NCBI RefSeq assembly: GCF_047971185.1
Contig: NZ_JBKDZH010000033.1
Span: forward strand, 1 to 64,000
Direction: 5' to 3'
Length of the DNA: 64,000 nucleotides
Source of the DNA: Kluyvera sp047971185
Lineage (GTDB): Bacteria; Pseudomonadota; Gammaproteobacteria; Enterobacterales; Enterobacteriaceae
A model generated the notes under the pieces. The model had not been told where the DNA came from, made no database searches, and worked only from the letters and a program-made list of their open reading frames with translations. The position numbers and the translations under genes are program-made. Of the stretch, positions 33,514-41,158 are shown piece by piece. The number at the start of each line of letters is the position of its first letter. The first letter of the stretch is position 1.

Positions 33514-34476
33514 CTACATATTTTGCTGCGCAACCTCGTGATGACGGGTGACATCAACCGGCATCCCGGAGCGCACATCCATCACTTTGTTCATCACCTC
33601 GCCATCGGTATTCGGGCTCTGGCTGAAGGCTTTCATGCTCGCGTTAAGTACGATTGGCAGCGTCTGCGGGTCGTCATCAATATGCTCGGATAGCGGCTGA
33701 TGAACTTCCACCAGATGAACGCCGTTTGGCTCCACCGAGGCCTTAATTGGCGTATTGATAATGTTGACCTTCGTGCCAGGCGTCACCTGATCGAACAGGG
33801 CTTTAATATCGTTATCGCGCAGGCGAATACAGCCGGAGCTGACGCGCATTCCGATGCCAAAATCGGCGTTAGTGCCGTGCAGCAGGTACACGCCGCCGTA
33901 GGCCGCGAGGCGAATGGCGTGGTGGCCCATCGGGTTATCCGGGCCGGCAGGCATCACCGCCGGTAGCTCAACGCCCTGGGCGCGATAGCGCGCACGGATA
34001 TTGGCGGTAGGCGTCCAGGTGGGGTTGGCGCGTTTATCAGAAACGGTGGTGACCATGGTTGGCGTCACCGTGGTGCCCCCCAGTTGACCAATGCCAATCG
34101 GATAGACGGTGACGGTATTGCTGCCCGGTGGGTAGTAGTACAGCCGCAGTTCGGCCAGGTTAAGCACGATGCCTTCACGCGGTACATCAGGCAGCAGCGT
34201 TTGCAGCGGGATCGTCAACACGCTGCCGGGGCGGGGCACGTAAGGGTCGACGCCGGGGTTAGCCTGTAACAGCGCCAGGAAACCGACGTTGTATTTTTTG
34301 GCGATGGCTTCCAGCGAGCCGCCGTTGTTCTCGACGACGTGGAAGCGGTTTTCACCAACCAGCCGGCTGCCGGGAGGCGGTAACGGCCAGGAGTTAGCGC
34401 TGGCCGGCAGCGCAACGCTAACGGCGAGGACCAGGCCCGCCAGCCAGCGTGAAAGTTGCAGAGTTTGACGCATCAC
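33514..34476 (-). CDS. ldtC: L,D-transpeptidase LdtC (Braun lipoprotein anchoring)
   Basis: A 320-residue periplasmic enzyme (YcfS) that links Lpp to meso-diaminopimelate of peptidoglycan. Signal peptide ends near ASANS. A LysM-like domain spans about 38-88 (RFHVVENNGGSLEAIAKKYN). The YkuD catalytic domain has HGTNADFGIGMRVSSGCIRL, containing the active Cys. The C-terminal extension is collinear with E. coli LdtC. In E. coli mfd follows; here the order breaks and an unrelated dehydrogenase follows. Confidence 0.94.
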   Translation of the reverse strand: MMRQTLQLSRWLAGLVLAVSVALPASANSWPLPPPGSRLVGENRFHVVENNGGSLEAIAKKYNVGFLALLQANPGVDPYVPRPGSVLTIPLQTLLPDVPREGIVLNLAELRLYYYPPGSNTVTVYPIGIGQLGGTTVTPTMVTTVSDKRANPTWTPTANIRARYRAQGVELPAVMPAGPDNPMGHHAIRLAAYGGVYLLHGTNADFGIGMRVSSGCIRLRDNDIKALFDQVTPGTKVNIINTPIKASVEPNGVHLVEVHQPLSEHIDDDPQTLPIVLNASMKAFSQSPNTDGEVMNKVMDVRSGMPVDVTRHHEVAQQNM

Positions 34477-34690
34477 TCTAATCCCTCAAAGTTGCAAATG
34501 TTGTCTAAAAGTTAAAACGAGTATTATGCGTAAGGAGACTGTAGGGAAGTGACGAGGGATTGAAAGAGTATGTAAAGGTTGGGCCTTTATTGCTTAGAAA
34601 GGAGGGACGGCGGCAGTGGATTATCCGGTTGCATTGCGGCCGAAAAATCAGCAGTCTACAAAAAATGACCGAACATGTGAGGAGAAAAAG

Positions 34691-35566
34691 ATGAAGGCAC
34701 TGCCCGCGGTAGCGGTTCTGGGATTGGGCGCAATGGGCCACGCGTTTGCCGCCAATTTGCTGAAAAAAGGGTTCACGGTGTACGGCTGGAACCGTACGCC
34801 GGGGCGCGGCGAAGATCTCCAGCCTGAGGGTCTTCAGCTGTGCAACGACGCTGCGCTGGCGGTGACTGACGCACAGGTGATTATCGCGATGCTCACCGAT
34901 GGCGCTGCCACTCAGGCGATTATCCGCGCCATCGCGCCGTCCTGCGCGGAGGGCGCGACCTTCTGCCAGATGGGCACCATCGGGACTCAGGAGACGGCAG
35001 AGGCGATCGCGCTGCTTCATTCGCTGCGACCGGACATGCTGTATCTCGACGCGCCGGTGTCTGGCACCAAAGCGCCAGCGGAAAACGCGCAAATTCTGGT
35101 GATGGCCAGCGGCGACCAGGCGCGAGCGGGCGCCGCACAGCAGGTGTTCGACGCGATCTCTCGTGGCACTCAGTGGTACGGCGAGGCGGGTAACAGTCAG
35201 AAAATGAAGCTGGTGATCAATGCCTGGCTTATCGCCATGATGCAGGGCGTTGCGGAGAGCATGCAGCTGGCAAAACAGTTTGGTTTCACCCCCAACCAGC
35301 TGTGGGAAACGCTGGAAGGCGGCCCGCTGGCGGCACCTTATGTGAAGGGTAAGCTGGAGATGATCCGCAATGACGATTACACCCCGCAGATGCAGCTTCA
35401 GCACGCGCTGAAAGATGCGCGTCTGGCGCTGGCCAGTGCGCCGCAGGGCACGATGCCGATGATGAGCGATATTGCCGAGCTTTGGCAGACGGCGGCGCAG
35501 AACGGGCTGGCCGAGCAGGATCTGGCGGCGGTCTACGCGTGGCTGGATAACGCGCGTCAGGTCTAA
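34691..35566 (+). CDS. NAD(P)-dependent beta-hydroxyacid dehydrogenase family protein
   Basis: A 291-residue cytoplasmic dehydrogenase of the 3-hydroxyisobutyrate/6-phosphogluconate group. The nucleotide motif VLGLGAMGHAFAANLL (9-24) starts the protein, LYLDAPVSGTKAPAENAQIL is the substrate region, and the catalytic Lys is in NSQKMKLVIN. GGAG precedes ATG 34691. It is followed 17 bases later by the MpaB-like gene, so the pair are likely one operon. The substrate is not evident; glyoxylate, succinate semialdehyde or an iminium are family possibilities. Confidence 0.85.
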   Translation: MKALPAVAVLGLGAMGHAFAANLLKKGFTVYGWNRTPGRGEDLQPEGLQLCNDAALAVTDAQVIIAMLTDGAATQAIIRAIAPSCAEGATFCQMGTIGTQETAEAIALLHSLRPDMLYLDAPVSGTKAPAENAQILVMASGDQARAGAAQQVFDAISRGTQWYGEAGNSQKMKLVINAWLIAMMQGVAESMQLAKQFGFTPNQLWETLEGGPLAAPYVKGKLEMIRNDDYTPQMQLQHALKDARLALASAPQGTMPMMSDIAELWQTAAQNGLAEQDLAAVYAWLDNARQV

Positions 35567-35583
35567 CCAACGAGGGGGCGGCA

Positions 35584-36456
35584 ATGGAATGGCTACGCCA
35601 GCGCATTGAACGTCAGGTGCTCGGCCTGACGGGGATGGCGCTCAACGAAATTGATTTTGAGCGCCCGGTCGGTGAACCGGGGCTGTTTGGCCCGCAGTCG
35701 GCCATCTGGCCGGTGCACGGTGATTTTAGCTCTATGCTGTGCGGCGGCATCAGCGCGCTATTGCTGCAGATGCTGCACCCGCTGGCGCTGGCGGGCGTCT
35801 GGGATCACTCCTCCTTTCGCGAGGATATTTTTGGCCGCCTGCGCCGCACCAGCCAGTTTATCTCCGCCACCACCTTTGCCACTGAACCCGATGCCGAGCG
35901 GCTGATTGCGAAAGTGAAGGCCATTCACGCGCGGATCAGCGGCATTGACGCCGACGGGGCACCGTATGCCGCCAGTGACCCGGATCTGTTGACCTGGGTA
36001 CACGTCGCGGAATGCAGTTCGTTTATGGCCTCGCACCTGCGCTATCGACGCACGGTGGTCACGCCTGCGCGTCAGGCACAGTACTTTATCGAGTCGGCCA
36101 GCATTGCTGAGCGGTTGGGGGCGCGCAACGTGCCGAAAACGCCGGATGCGGTGGCCGATTATCTCGCCGCAATGCGTCCGCAGCTGCGCTGTGATGAACG
36201 GACGCGCGAAGTGGCGAGGGTGCTGATGACCACGCGGCTACCGGGGCGTCTGGCGCAGCCGGCGGGCATGATATTTATGAAGGCCGGTATCGATCTGTTG
36301 CCCGAATGGGCTCAGGAGATGCTGGGGTTACGCTTGCACCCGCTGGAGCAGCGGGCGGTGCGGGGCGGCGTGCATCTGATTGCGGCGGTCCTGCGGCGCT
36401 CGGTGCGTAACGGCGCTTATCATTGCGCCATGCGCCGTATGCAGCGTAAACCTTGA
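35584..36456 (+). CDS. MpaB/ER-bound oxygenase family protein (DUF2236)
   Basis: A 290-residue protein of the DUF2236 family, related to latex-clearing rubber oxygenase and the fungal MpaB' protein. The conserved WPVHGDFSSMLCGGISALLL, LQMLHPLALAGVWDHS and LLTWVHVAECSSF patterns are present; the histidines probably bind heme or a metal. No signal peptide. It begins GAGGGGGCGGCA-ATG after the dehydrogenase gene. Function and substrate unknown; small molecule oxidation is likely. Confidence 0.82.
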   Translation: MEWLRQRIERQVLGLTGMALNEIDFERPVGEPGLFGPQSAIWPVHGDFSSMLCGGISALLLQMLHPLALAGVWDHSSFREDIFGRLRRTSQFISATTFATEPDAERLIAKVKAIHARISGIDADGAPYAASDPDLLTWVHVAECSSFMASHLRYRRTVVTPARQAQYFIESASIAERLGARNVPKTPDAVADYLAAMRPQLRCDERTREVARVLMTTRLPGRLAQPAGMIFMKAGIDLLPEWAQEMLGLRLHPLEQRAVRGGVHLIAAVLRRSVRNGAYHCAMRRMQRKP

Positions 36457-36495
36457 CAGATGACGCGCATTCAGCGCCGGTAGTGAGTAAAAAAA

Positions 36496-36522
36496 AGCCG
36501 GCGTTGAATGCCGGCTCCGTTA
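36496..36522 (-). terminator. terminator of the 46-residue acidic protein gene
   Basis: On the minus strand AGCCGGC, a 7-base loop and GCCGGCT run into eight T residues, directly after the stop codon. Confidence 0.93.
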
Positions 36523-36663
36523 TCAGATTTTGCAGGCGTCGCCGCAGTCATCATCGGCGACAATCGCCTGCGCTTTCTTATCTGCATCCTCCAGACGTTC
36601 CGCATTGCGCTCTTCCGCTTCTTCCAGACCGTCAAAAATCAGATTATTAAGATCGATTTCCAT
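36523..36663 (-). CDS. 46-residue acidic small protein of unknown function
   Basis: Reads MEIDLNNLIFDGLEEAEERN and ends DDDCGDACKI. The middle (about 12-36) is rich in Glu, Ala, Arg and Lys and is predicted as a single amphipathic helix. The two cysteines (40 and 44) sit in an acidic tail. A strong terminator follows its stop, which argues for real transcription. I do not recognise a characterised family. It could be a regulatory small protein, a metal-binding tail, or a leader of a modified peptide, though no modification enzyme is adjacent. The short length makes it easy to overlook. Confidence 0.7.
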   Translation of the reverse strand: MEIDLNNLIFDGLEEAEERNAERLEDADKKAQAIVADDDCGDACKI

Positions 36664-36918
36664 TAGTTATGTACTCACTCTGTTCTACACTTGTCAGAGT
36701 ATATTGCAAAAATGTTGATTGATGTACCCGCTTATGGACGTGATCGTCTATTCAGCACAAACCGTCATTTCGCTATCCACATCCACATTCCCGCTGAAAT
36801 GTGACGTAGCGCGGCTGAATGCGCACGCAGTGTTCAAAGAGAGATCGATAACAGGCGAATACTGGAAACAGGAAAGCATATAACCTTAAAAACGAGTACC
36901 AGATCGGAGGGATATGCA

Positions 36919-37125
36919 ATGCAGAAACAGGATCTACAGGCATTAACAAATTTTGATTTTCTGGCCCGCAGCTTTGCGCATATGCACGCGGTGGGCCATC
37001 CCATCGACATCAGCACGATCACCGGCAACATGAATGAGCAGCAAAGGCTGTGGTTTTGTGCACGGTATGACCACTATCGAAAGCAGGCTGAAAGGGCCAA
37101 AGAGCAAGCGCTGGAAGTGTGTTAA
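36919..37125 (+). CDS. glgS: GlgS-like surface composition regulator
   Basis: A 68-residue protein close to E. coli GlgS: NFDFLARSFAHMHAVGHPID and ITGNMNEQQRLWFCARYDHY align across the whole length. GlgS promotes glycogen synthesis and modulates motility and fimbriae in E. coli, and is under sigma-S/cAMP control there. A GGAGGG ribosome site lies 8 bases before the ATG. The location differs from E. coli (near 68 min), so it is a moved gene or a paralogue. Followed by a terminator at 37133-37155. Confidence 0.88.
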   Translation: MQKQDLQALTNFDFLARSFAHMHAVGHPIDISTITGNMNEQQRLWFCARYDHYRKQAERAKEQALEVC

Positions 37126-37132
37126 TCATTAG

Positions 37133-37155
37133 CGGGCCGCATGTGGCCCGTTTTT
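37133..37155 (+). terminator. intrinsic terminator after glgS
   Basis: CGGGCC, a short loop and GGCCCG followed by TTTTT. A second GC-rich hairpin (CGGGCACC...GGTGCCCG) follows directly. Confidence 0.88.
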
Positions 37156-37191
37156 CTTGAAGCGGGCACCTGAGGTGCCCGTTGTTGTTTC

Positions 37192-37311
37192 CGGATAACC
37201 GCGTTATTCGGATTGAAAAGCCACTATGCGATCGGCCGTCATAACGGCATTACCTCGGAACAACTTCACGCTTTTGTCGCCGTACTGGCCCAGTATCTGA
37301 AACAGGATTAG
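37192..37311 (+). pseudogene. C-terminal remnant of a carboxymuconolactone decarboxylase/AhpD-like gene
   Basis: The frame reads ALFGLKSHYAIGRHNGITSE and then QLHAFVAVLAQYLKQD before TAG at 37309-37311. The H-xx-x-xHNGIT-E-L pattern matches the C-terminal helices of the carboxymuconolactone decarboxylase/AhpD fold. No start codon or N-terminal half exists upstream, where the glgS terminators lie. It therefore looks like a decayed fragment. The fold is short and generic, so the family assignment is moderate. Confidence 0.5.
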
Positions 37312-37451
37312 CCGTTACGGCCTCGGATGCCCCGGACGGTGGTGTAAAGACCCATTTCACGACACCGGTCACTTTTTACCGTTCTTTCTACCTATCCCTT
37401 ATAAAACAGAGGGCTATAATCCGATGTGACATTCACTAACGAGGAAATATT
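37312..37451 (+). promoter_or_regulatory. pspE upstream region
   Basis: A short gap with an AT-rich promoter-like stretch (about 37375-37430) and a GAGGAAATATT ribosome site before pspE. No operator was recognised. Confidence 0.35.
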
Positions 37452-37790
37452 ATGTCTACACAAGCCCGACTGCTGAAAAACTTGCTGCTTGCTGGCGCAG
37501 TACTGCTGGCCTCCACCGCCACCTGGGCCGCTGAACACTGGATTGATGTCCGCACGCCGGACCAGTATCAGGAGGCGCACGTTAAGGGGGCGGTGAATAT
37601 CCCGCTGAAGCAACTGGCGGATCGCATCGGCGAAGTAACACAGGATAAAAATGACACGCTGTATCTGTACTGCAATACCGGCAATCAGTCAGGCAAAGCG
37701 GAAACGCTGCTGCAGAAGATGGGCTATAAGAATGCCGTTAACGAAGGCGGTTTGAAAGACGTCGAGAAAAAACAACCGCTGGTAAAATAA
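37452..37790 (+). CDS. pspE: PspE-like periplasmic rhodanese
   Basis: A 112-residue single-domain sulfurtransferase that moves sulfane sulfur from thiosulfate to cyanide or thiols. Signal peptide ends near TWA-A (26). The rhodanese domain has EHWIDVRTPDQYQEAHVKGA and the active loop LYCNTGNQSG with its catalytic Cys, then GGLKDVEKK. It aligns with E. coli PspE but is outside any psp operon here. Gene symbol by similarity. Confidence 0.85.
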   Translation: MSTQARLLKNLLLAGAVLLASTATWAAEHWIDVRTPDQYQEAHVKGAVNIPLKQLADRIGEVTQDKNDTLYLYCNTGNQSGKAETLLQKMGYKNAVNEGGLKDVEKKQPLVK

Positions 37791-37956
37791 TCCTCCCCAG
37801 CCAGCCGACGGGCGTCGAAGCGGGCGCTCGTGGTAGCCCGATTTCTCCGTCGGGAATAGCGTTCGGTTGGCGTAATTGAGACTCCGTTGCTAGCCTGAAT
37901 AATCCAGGTTTCCTTGTGAAGCCCCAGGTTTCGTTATTGACGCAAAAGGATCTCAC

Positions 37957-38274
37957 ATGAGTGAAGTTAAAATTGTCGCTACCCTGACGCCCCGCCCGGA
38001 GCATATCGACACGATTAGAAAAGCCGCGCAGGCTATGGTCCCCCTCACGCATCAGGAAGCCGGATGCCTGCAGTACGACCTGCATGAAAGCCGGGCGATT
38101 CCCGACGTGCGCGAGCTGGGGAATGAGGGCAGGGTATCGTTTGTCTTTATCGAGCGCTGGACGTCGGAGGAGGCGCTGAAGCAACACGTGGCGATGCCGT
38201 ATCACGATGATTTTCTGGAAACGCTGGATGGAAAGCTGGATAGCATCAGCGTGCAACGATTAACGAAGCTGTAG
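37957..38274 (+). CDS. antibiotic biosynthesis monooxygenase (YgiN-like quinol oxygenase)
   Basis: A 105-residue ferredoxin-like ABM-domain protein: VKIVATLTPRPEHIDTIRKA, QEAGCLQYDLHES and FVFIERWTSEEALKQHVAMP are the family strands. Members such as YgiN oxidise quinols using no added cofactor. It stands alone, downstream of pspE and before the tRNA array. E. coli has another small monooxygenase, YdhR, at the equivalent site beside valV, but this is not that sequence. Substrate unknown. Confidence 0.85.
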   Translation: MSEVKIVATLTPRPEHIDTIRKAAQAMVPLTHQEAGCLQYDLHESRAIPDVRELGNEGRVSFVFIERWTSEEALKQHVAMPYHDDFLETLDGKLDSISVQRLTKL

Positions 38275-38299
38275 AATAAGGGAAAATAAAGAGAGAAGA

Positions 38300-38321
38300 G
38301 AGGCACCATATCGGGAAGATA
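38300..38321 (-). terminator. terminator of the tRNA-Val operon
   Basis: CACCATAT and ATATGGTG (the latter overlapping the last CCA end) form a stem around a 7-base loop, followed on the minus strand by CCTCTCTTCTC. Weak T-tract but correctly placed. Confidence 0.55.
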
Positions 38322-38398
38322 TGGTGCGTTCGATTGGACTCGAACCAACGACCCCCACCATGTCAAGGTGGTGCTCTAACCAACTGAGCTACGAACGC
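38322..38398 (-). tRNA. tRNA-Val (anticodon GAC), third of the operon
   Basis: A 77-base tRNA with encoded CCA. Acceptor GCGTTCG pairs with CGAACGC. The anticodon arm ACCTTGACATGGTGG presents GAC. TTCGAGTCC is the T loop. Same sequence as the copy at 38484-38560. It decodes GUC/GUU. Confidence 0.97.
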
Positions 38399-38402
38399 GT
38401 AA

Positions 38403-38479
38403 TGGTGCGTTTAATTGGACTCGAACCAACGACCCCCACCATGTCAAGGTGGTGCTCTAACCAACTGAGCTATAAACGC
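38403..38479 (-). tRNA. tRNA-Val (anticodon GAC), second of the operon, variant acceptor
   Basis: A 77-base tRNA with CCA. The acceptor stem is GCGTTTA/TAAACGC instead of GCGTTCG/CGAACGC, so two base pairs changed together and pairing is kept. The rest equals its neighbours. Four-base spacers separate the three copies. Confidence 0.97.
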
Positions 38480-38483
38480 ATAA

Positions 38484-38560
38484 TGGTGCGTTCGATTGGA
38501 CTCGAACCAACGACCCCCACCATGTCAAGGTGGTGCTCTAACCAACTGAGCTACGAACGC
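38484..38560 (-). tRNA. tRNA-Val (anticodon GAC), first of the operon
   Basis: A 77-base tRNA with CCA, promoter-proximal. Identical to the 38322-38398 copy. E. coli carries two tRNA-Val (valV, valW) at this position, upstream of mdtK. Confidence 0.97.
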
Positions 38561-38586
38561 ATTGTTGCTTGCGGCAACGGGGACGA

Positions 38587-38615
38587 ATATTAGCGGCAGC
38601 GACGGGCTGTGGCAA
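38587..38615 (-). promoter_or_regulatory. promoter of the tRNA-Val operon
   Basis: Minus-strand -35 TTGCCA (38610-38615), 17-base spacer, -10 TAATAT (38587-38592), followed by a C/G-rich discriminator, as is usual for stringently controlled stable RNA promoters. Confidence 0.75.
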
Positions 38616-38790
38616 GCGGAAAATGTGTGATTTCACCCGACTGGAGAACTTTTGCCCAGCTCTGCTGCATTTTTCTGCGGCGTGTCAAACTCCTTTGATC
38701 TCCCTCGATTTTATCCGGGCGTCATTTCGTCTCTTTCCTGCACAATCCGCTCATTGATCCTTTTTGTTAGCGATGATTGAAATTTGTAAT

Positions 38791-38803
38791 GTTATGTTAT
38801 AAC
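38791..38803 (+). promoter_or_regulatory. Zur operator of zinT
   Basis: GTTATGTTATAAC matches the Zur core GTTATANTATAAC with one mismatch, and the flanks GTAAT and GTTTT resemble the full GAAAT/ATTTC arms. It lies 39 bases before the zinT start. Zur represses zinT when zinc is plentiful. Confidence 0.8.
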
Positions 38804-38841
38804 GTTTTGAGTCTCATGCTAACCATCAGGATAAAACACAC

Positions 38842-39489
38842 GTGAAACATCTGGGAAAAATGGCTTTGGTTCTGGGCTCGCTGCTGGTCAGCGGCCAGGC
38901 GTTGTCGCACGGGCATCACGATCGCGGGCAGCCGCTAACCGAGAAAGAGCAGAAGGCGGCGGAAGGTATTTTTGACGTCAGCGACGTGAAGGATCGCACG
39001 CTGGAAGACTGGGAGGGGGTTTGGGAATCGGTGAATGGGCTGCTGCTATCCGGCGATCTGGATCCGGTGTTCCAGCAGAAAGCGGCGAAGGATAAGAGCA
39101 AAAACTTCGCGCAGATTAAAGAGTATTACCGCGTCGGCTATGCGACCGACGTCAATATGATCGGCATTGAAAATGGGGTGATGGAATTTCACGTCGGCGA
39201 TAAGGTCAGCGCCTGCCAGTATCGCTACGCCGGGCATAAAGTCTTAACCTACGCGTCTGGCAAGAAGGGCGTACGTTATCTCTTTGAGTGCGAGGATGCT
39301 AACAGCGCGGCGCCAAAATACGTGCAGTTCAGCGACCATATCATCGGGCCGCGAAAATCGGCGCATTTCCACATCTTTATGGGCAATAAATCTCAGGAAG
39401 CGCTACTGACGGAAATGGACAACTGGCCGACGTATTATCCGTACCAGTTGACCAAAAAGCAGGTGGTGGATGAGATGCTGCATCACTAA
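38842..39489 (+). CDS. zinT: zinc/cadmium-binding periplasmic protein ZinT
   Basis: A 215-residue metal-binding protein (YodA) that helps ZnuABC recruit zinc in the periplasm. After a signal peptide (MKHLGKMALVLGSLLVSGQALS) comes the histidine-rich HGHHDRG. The lipocalin-like core has HFHIFMGNKSQEALL with the metal His residues, and the C-terminus is NWPTYYPYQL. GTG start at 38842. E. coli has zinT near 43 min, so its location next to the tRNA-Val array is different. A Zur operator sits in its promoter. Confidence 0.95.
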   Translation: MKHLGKMALVLGSLLVSGQALSHGHHDRGQPLTEKEQKAAEGIFDVSDVKDRTLEDWEGVWESVNGLLLSGDLDPVFQQKAAKDKSKNFAQIKEYYRVGYATDVNMIGIENGVMEFHVGDKVSACQYRYAGHKVLTYASGKKGVRYLFECEDANSAAPKYVQFSDHIIGPRKSAHFHIFMGNKSQEALLTEMDNWPTYYPYQLTKKQVVDEMLHH

Positions 39490-39496
39490 GCGCAGC

Positions 39497-39527
39497 GCCC
39501 CCTCGACCGTTGAAAGGCGAGGGGGCT
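39497..39527. terminator. hairpin between zinT and mdtK
   Basis: GCCCCCTCG, a 12-base loop and CGAGGGGGC between the convergent genes. The T-run is poor (TTAC), so it may act as an mRNA-stabilising end. Confidence 0.6.
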
Positions 39528-39534
39528 TACCGCA

Positions 39535-40908
39535 TTAACGCGCGGCGCGTTGCAGAATGACCGACGCCGGCTGGCGCTGGAGGAAGCGCATTCTCAGCAT
39601 CATCATCACCGCCGCTGACGTCAGGCCAATAATAAAGCCCCACCAGAAGCCCGCCGGGCCCATACGTTCCACGACCAGATCGGTCAGCGCCAGGATGTAG
39701 CCGCACGGCAGACCCAGCACCCAGTAGGCGATAAAGGTAATAAAGAAGATCGAACGGGTATCTTTATAACCGCGCAAAATGCCGCTACCGATAACCTGGA
39801 TAGAATCGGAAATCTGGTACAGCGCCGCCAGCAGCATCAGCTGGGCGGCCAGCGTAACGACTTCCGGATTATCGTTGTACAGTAGCGCGATATGGGTACG
39901 CATCAGGGTGGTGAAGATTGCCGTACAAACCGCCATGCACACGCCAACCCCCAGACCGGTGCGGGCAGAAACCTGTGCGTCCGGCGTTGAGCCCTGGCCC
40001 AGACGGAAGCCGACGCGGATAGTGACCGCCGCCGCCAGCGACATCGGCAGGACGAACATCAGCGAGCTGAAGTTGAGCGCAATCTGGTGCCCGGCGACGT
40101 CAACAATCCCCAGCGGTGACACCAGCAGGGCAACAACCGCGAACAGCGTCACTTCAAAGAACAGCGCCAGCGCGATCGGCAGCCCGAGCGTGGTCAGACG
40201 CTTGAGGATGGAGAAATCCGGGCGGCTGAAACGCTCGCTATGGCGGATATCGCGCATCGATCCCGCGTGGCGCACGTAGTAGAGCATGCTAAAGAACATC
40301 ACCCAGTAAACCGAGGCGGTGGCGACACCGCAGCCCACGCCGCCGAGCTCCGGCATGCCAAAGTGGCCGTAAATAAAGATGTAGTTGACCGGAATATTCA
40401 CCAGCAGGCCGATAAAGCCCATGACCATTCCTGGCTTGGTTTTCGCCAGCCCTTCGCACTGGTTACGCGCCACCTGGAAGAAAAGGTAGCCCGGCGCGCC
40501 CCACAGCAGCGCGCGCAGATAGCCAACCGCTTTGTCGGCTAATGCCGGGTCGATGTTATGCATCGAGCGAATAATATAACCGGCGTTCCACAGCACGATC
40601 ATGATCAGCACCGAGACAAATCCGGCCAGCCAGAACCCCTGGCGAACCTGTAACGCGACGCGTTCGCGGCGGCCGGAACCATTCAACTGGGCTATCACCG
40701 GCGTCAGGGCCAGCAGCAGGCCATGGCCGAAGAGAATCGCCGGTAGCCAGATAGAGGTCCCGATGGCCACGGCGGCCATGTCGGTGGCGCTGTAGCCCCC
40801 GGCCATAACTGTGTCGACGAACCCCATTGCCGTTTGGGCAACCTGCGCAAGGATAACCGGGATAGCCAGAGCTAATAACTGACGCGCTTCGCTAAAATAC
40901 TTCTGCAC
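39535..40908 (-). CDS. mdtK: multidrug efflux MATE transporter MdtK
   Basis: A 457-residue inner-membrane Na+-coupled exporter (NorM/YdhE) of fluoroquinolones, dyes and other cations. Twelve helices are visible. The family start QKYFSEARQLLALAIPVILA and the MGFVDTVMAGGYSATDMAA motif in helix 2 are intact. It is divergent from ribE, as in E. coli, with a 250-base gap. Confidence 0.95.
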   Translation of the reverse strand: MQKYFSEARQLLALAIPVILAQVAQTAMGFVDTVMAGGYSATDMAAVAIGTSIWLPAILFGHGLLLALTPVIAQLNGSGRRERVALQVRQGFWLAGFVSVLIMIVLWNAGYIIRSMHNIDPALADKAVGYLRALLWGAPGYLFFQVARNQCEGLAKTKPGMVMGFIGLLVNIPVNYIFIYGHFGMPELGGVGCGVATASVYWVMFFSMLYYVRHAGSMRDIRHSERFSRPDFSILKRLTTLGLPIALALFFEVTLFAVVALLVSPLGIVDVAGHQIALNFSSLMFVLPMSLAAAVTIRVGFRLGQGSTPDAQVSARTGLGVGVCMAVCTAIFTTLMRTHIALLYNDNPEVVTLAAQLMLLAALYQISDSIQVIGSGILRGYKDTRSIFFITFIAYWVLGLPCGYILALTDLVVERMGPAGFWWGFIIGLTSAAVMMMLRMRFLQRQPASVILQRAAR

Positions 40909-41158
40909 GTGAACACCTGTATTGTTGTTATTTATTCTCGCCGCGCGCGGGCACGGGAGACAGAAAAGCCGCCTTAACCGGCAGCAAGAAGAATAAATAG
41001 AGGAATTGCTCCGATATTGTAGCGAGGATTTGCTATTAATCTAGTCAAAAAAAAGGGGTATCGTCGCGGAAGGTGGCAACCTGTTTTATCAACTGCTATT
41101 GTGCGTAGCAGATGAACCGGTAGCGATACCGGCACAATGATTAACAGGAGTTAAGGAT

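Noticed and set aside
34505..35584. A 359-residue minus-strand frame opposite the dehydrogenase
   Set aside because: Antisense to a Rossmann-fold gene with intact motifs; low-complexity Arg/His-rich translation.
37812..37956. Possible mobile-element end or small gene between pspE and the monooxygenase gene
   Set aside because: The stretch has an odd translated frame on the minus strand, but no inverted repeats, target duplication or transposase motif.
38321..38593. A 90-residue frame with three repeats of MVRSIGLEPTTPTMSRWCSN-type sequence
   Set aside because: It is the complement of the three tandem tRNA-Val genes, not a repeat protein.
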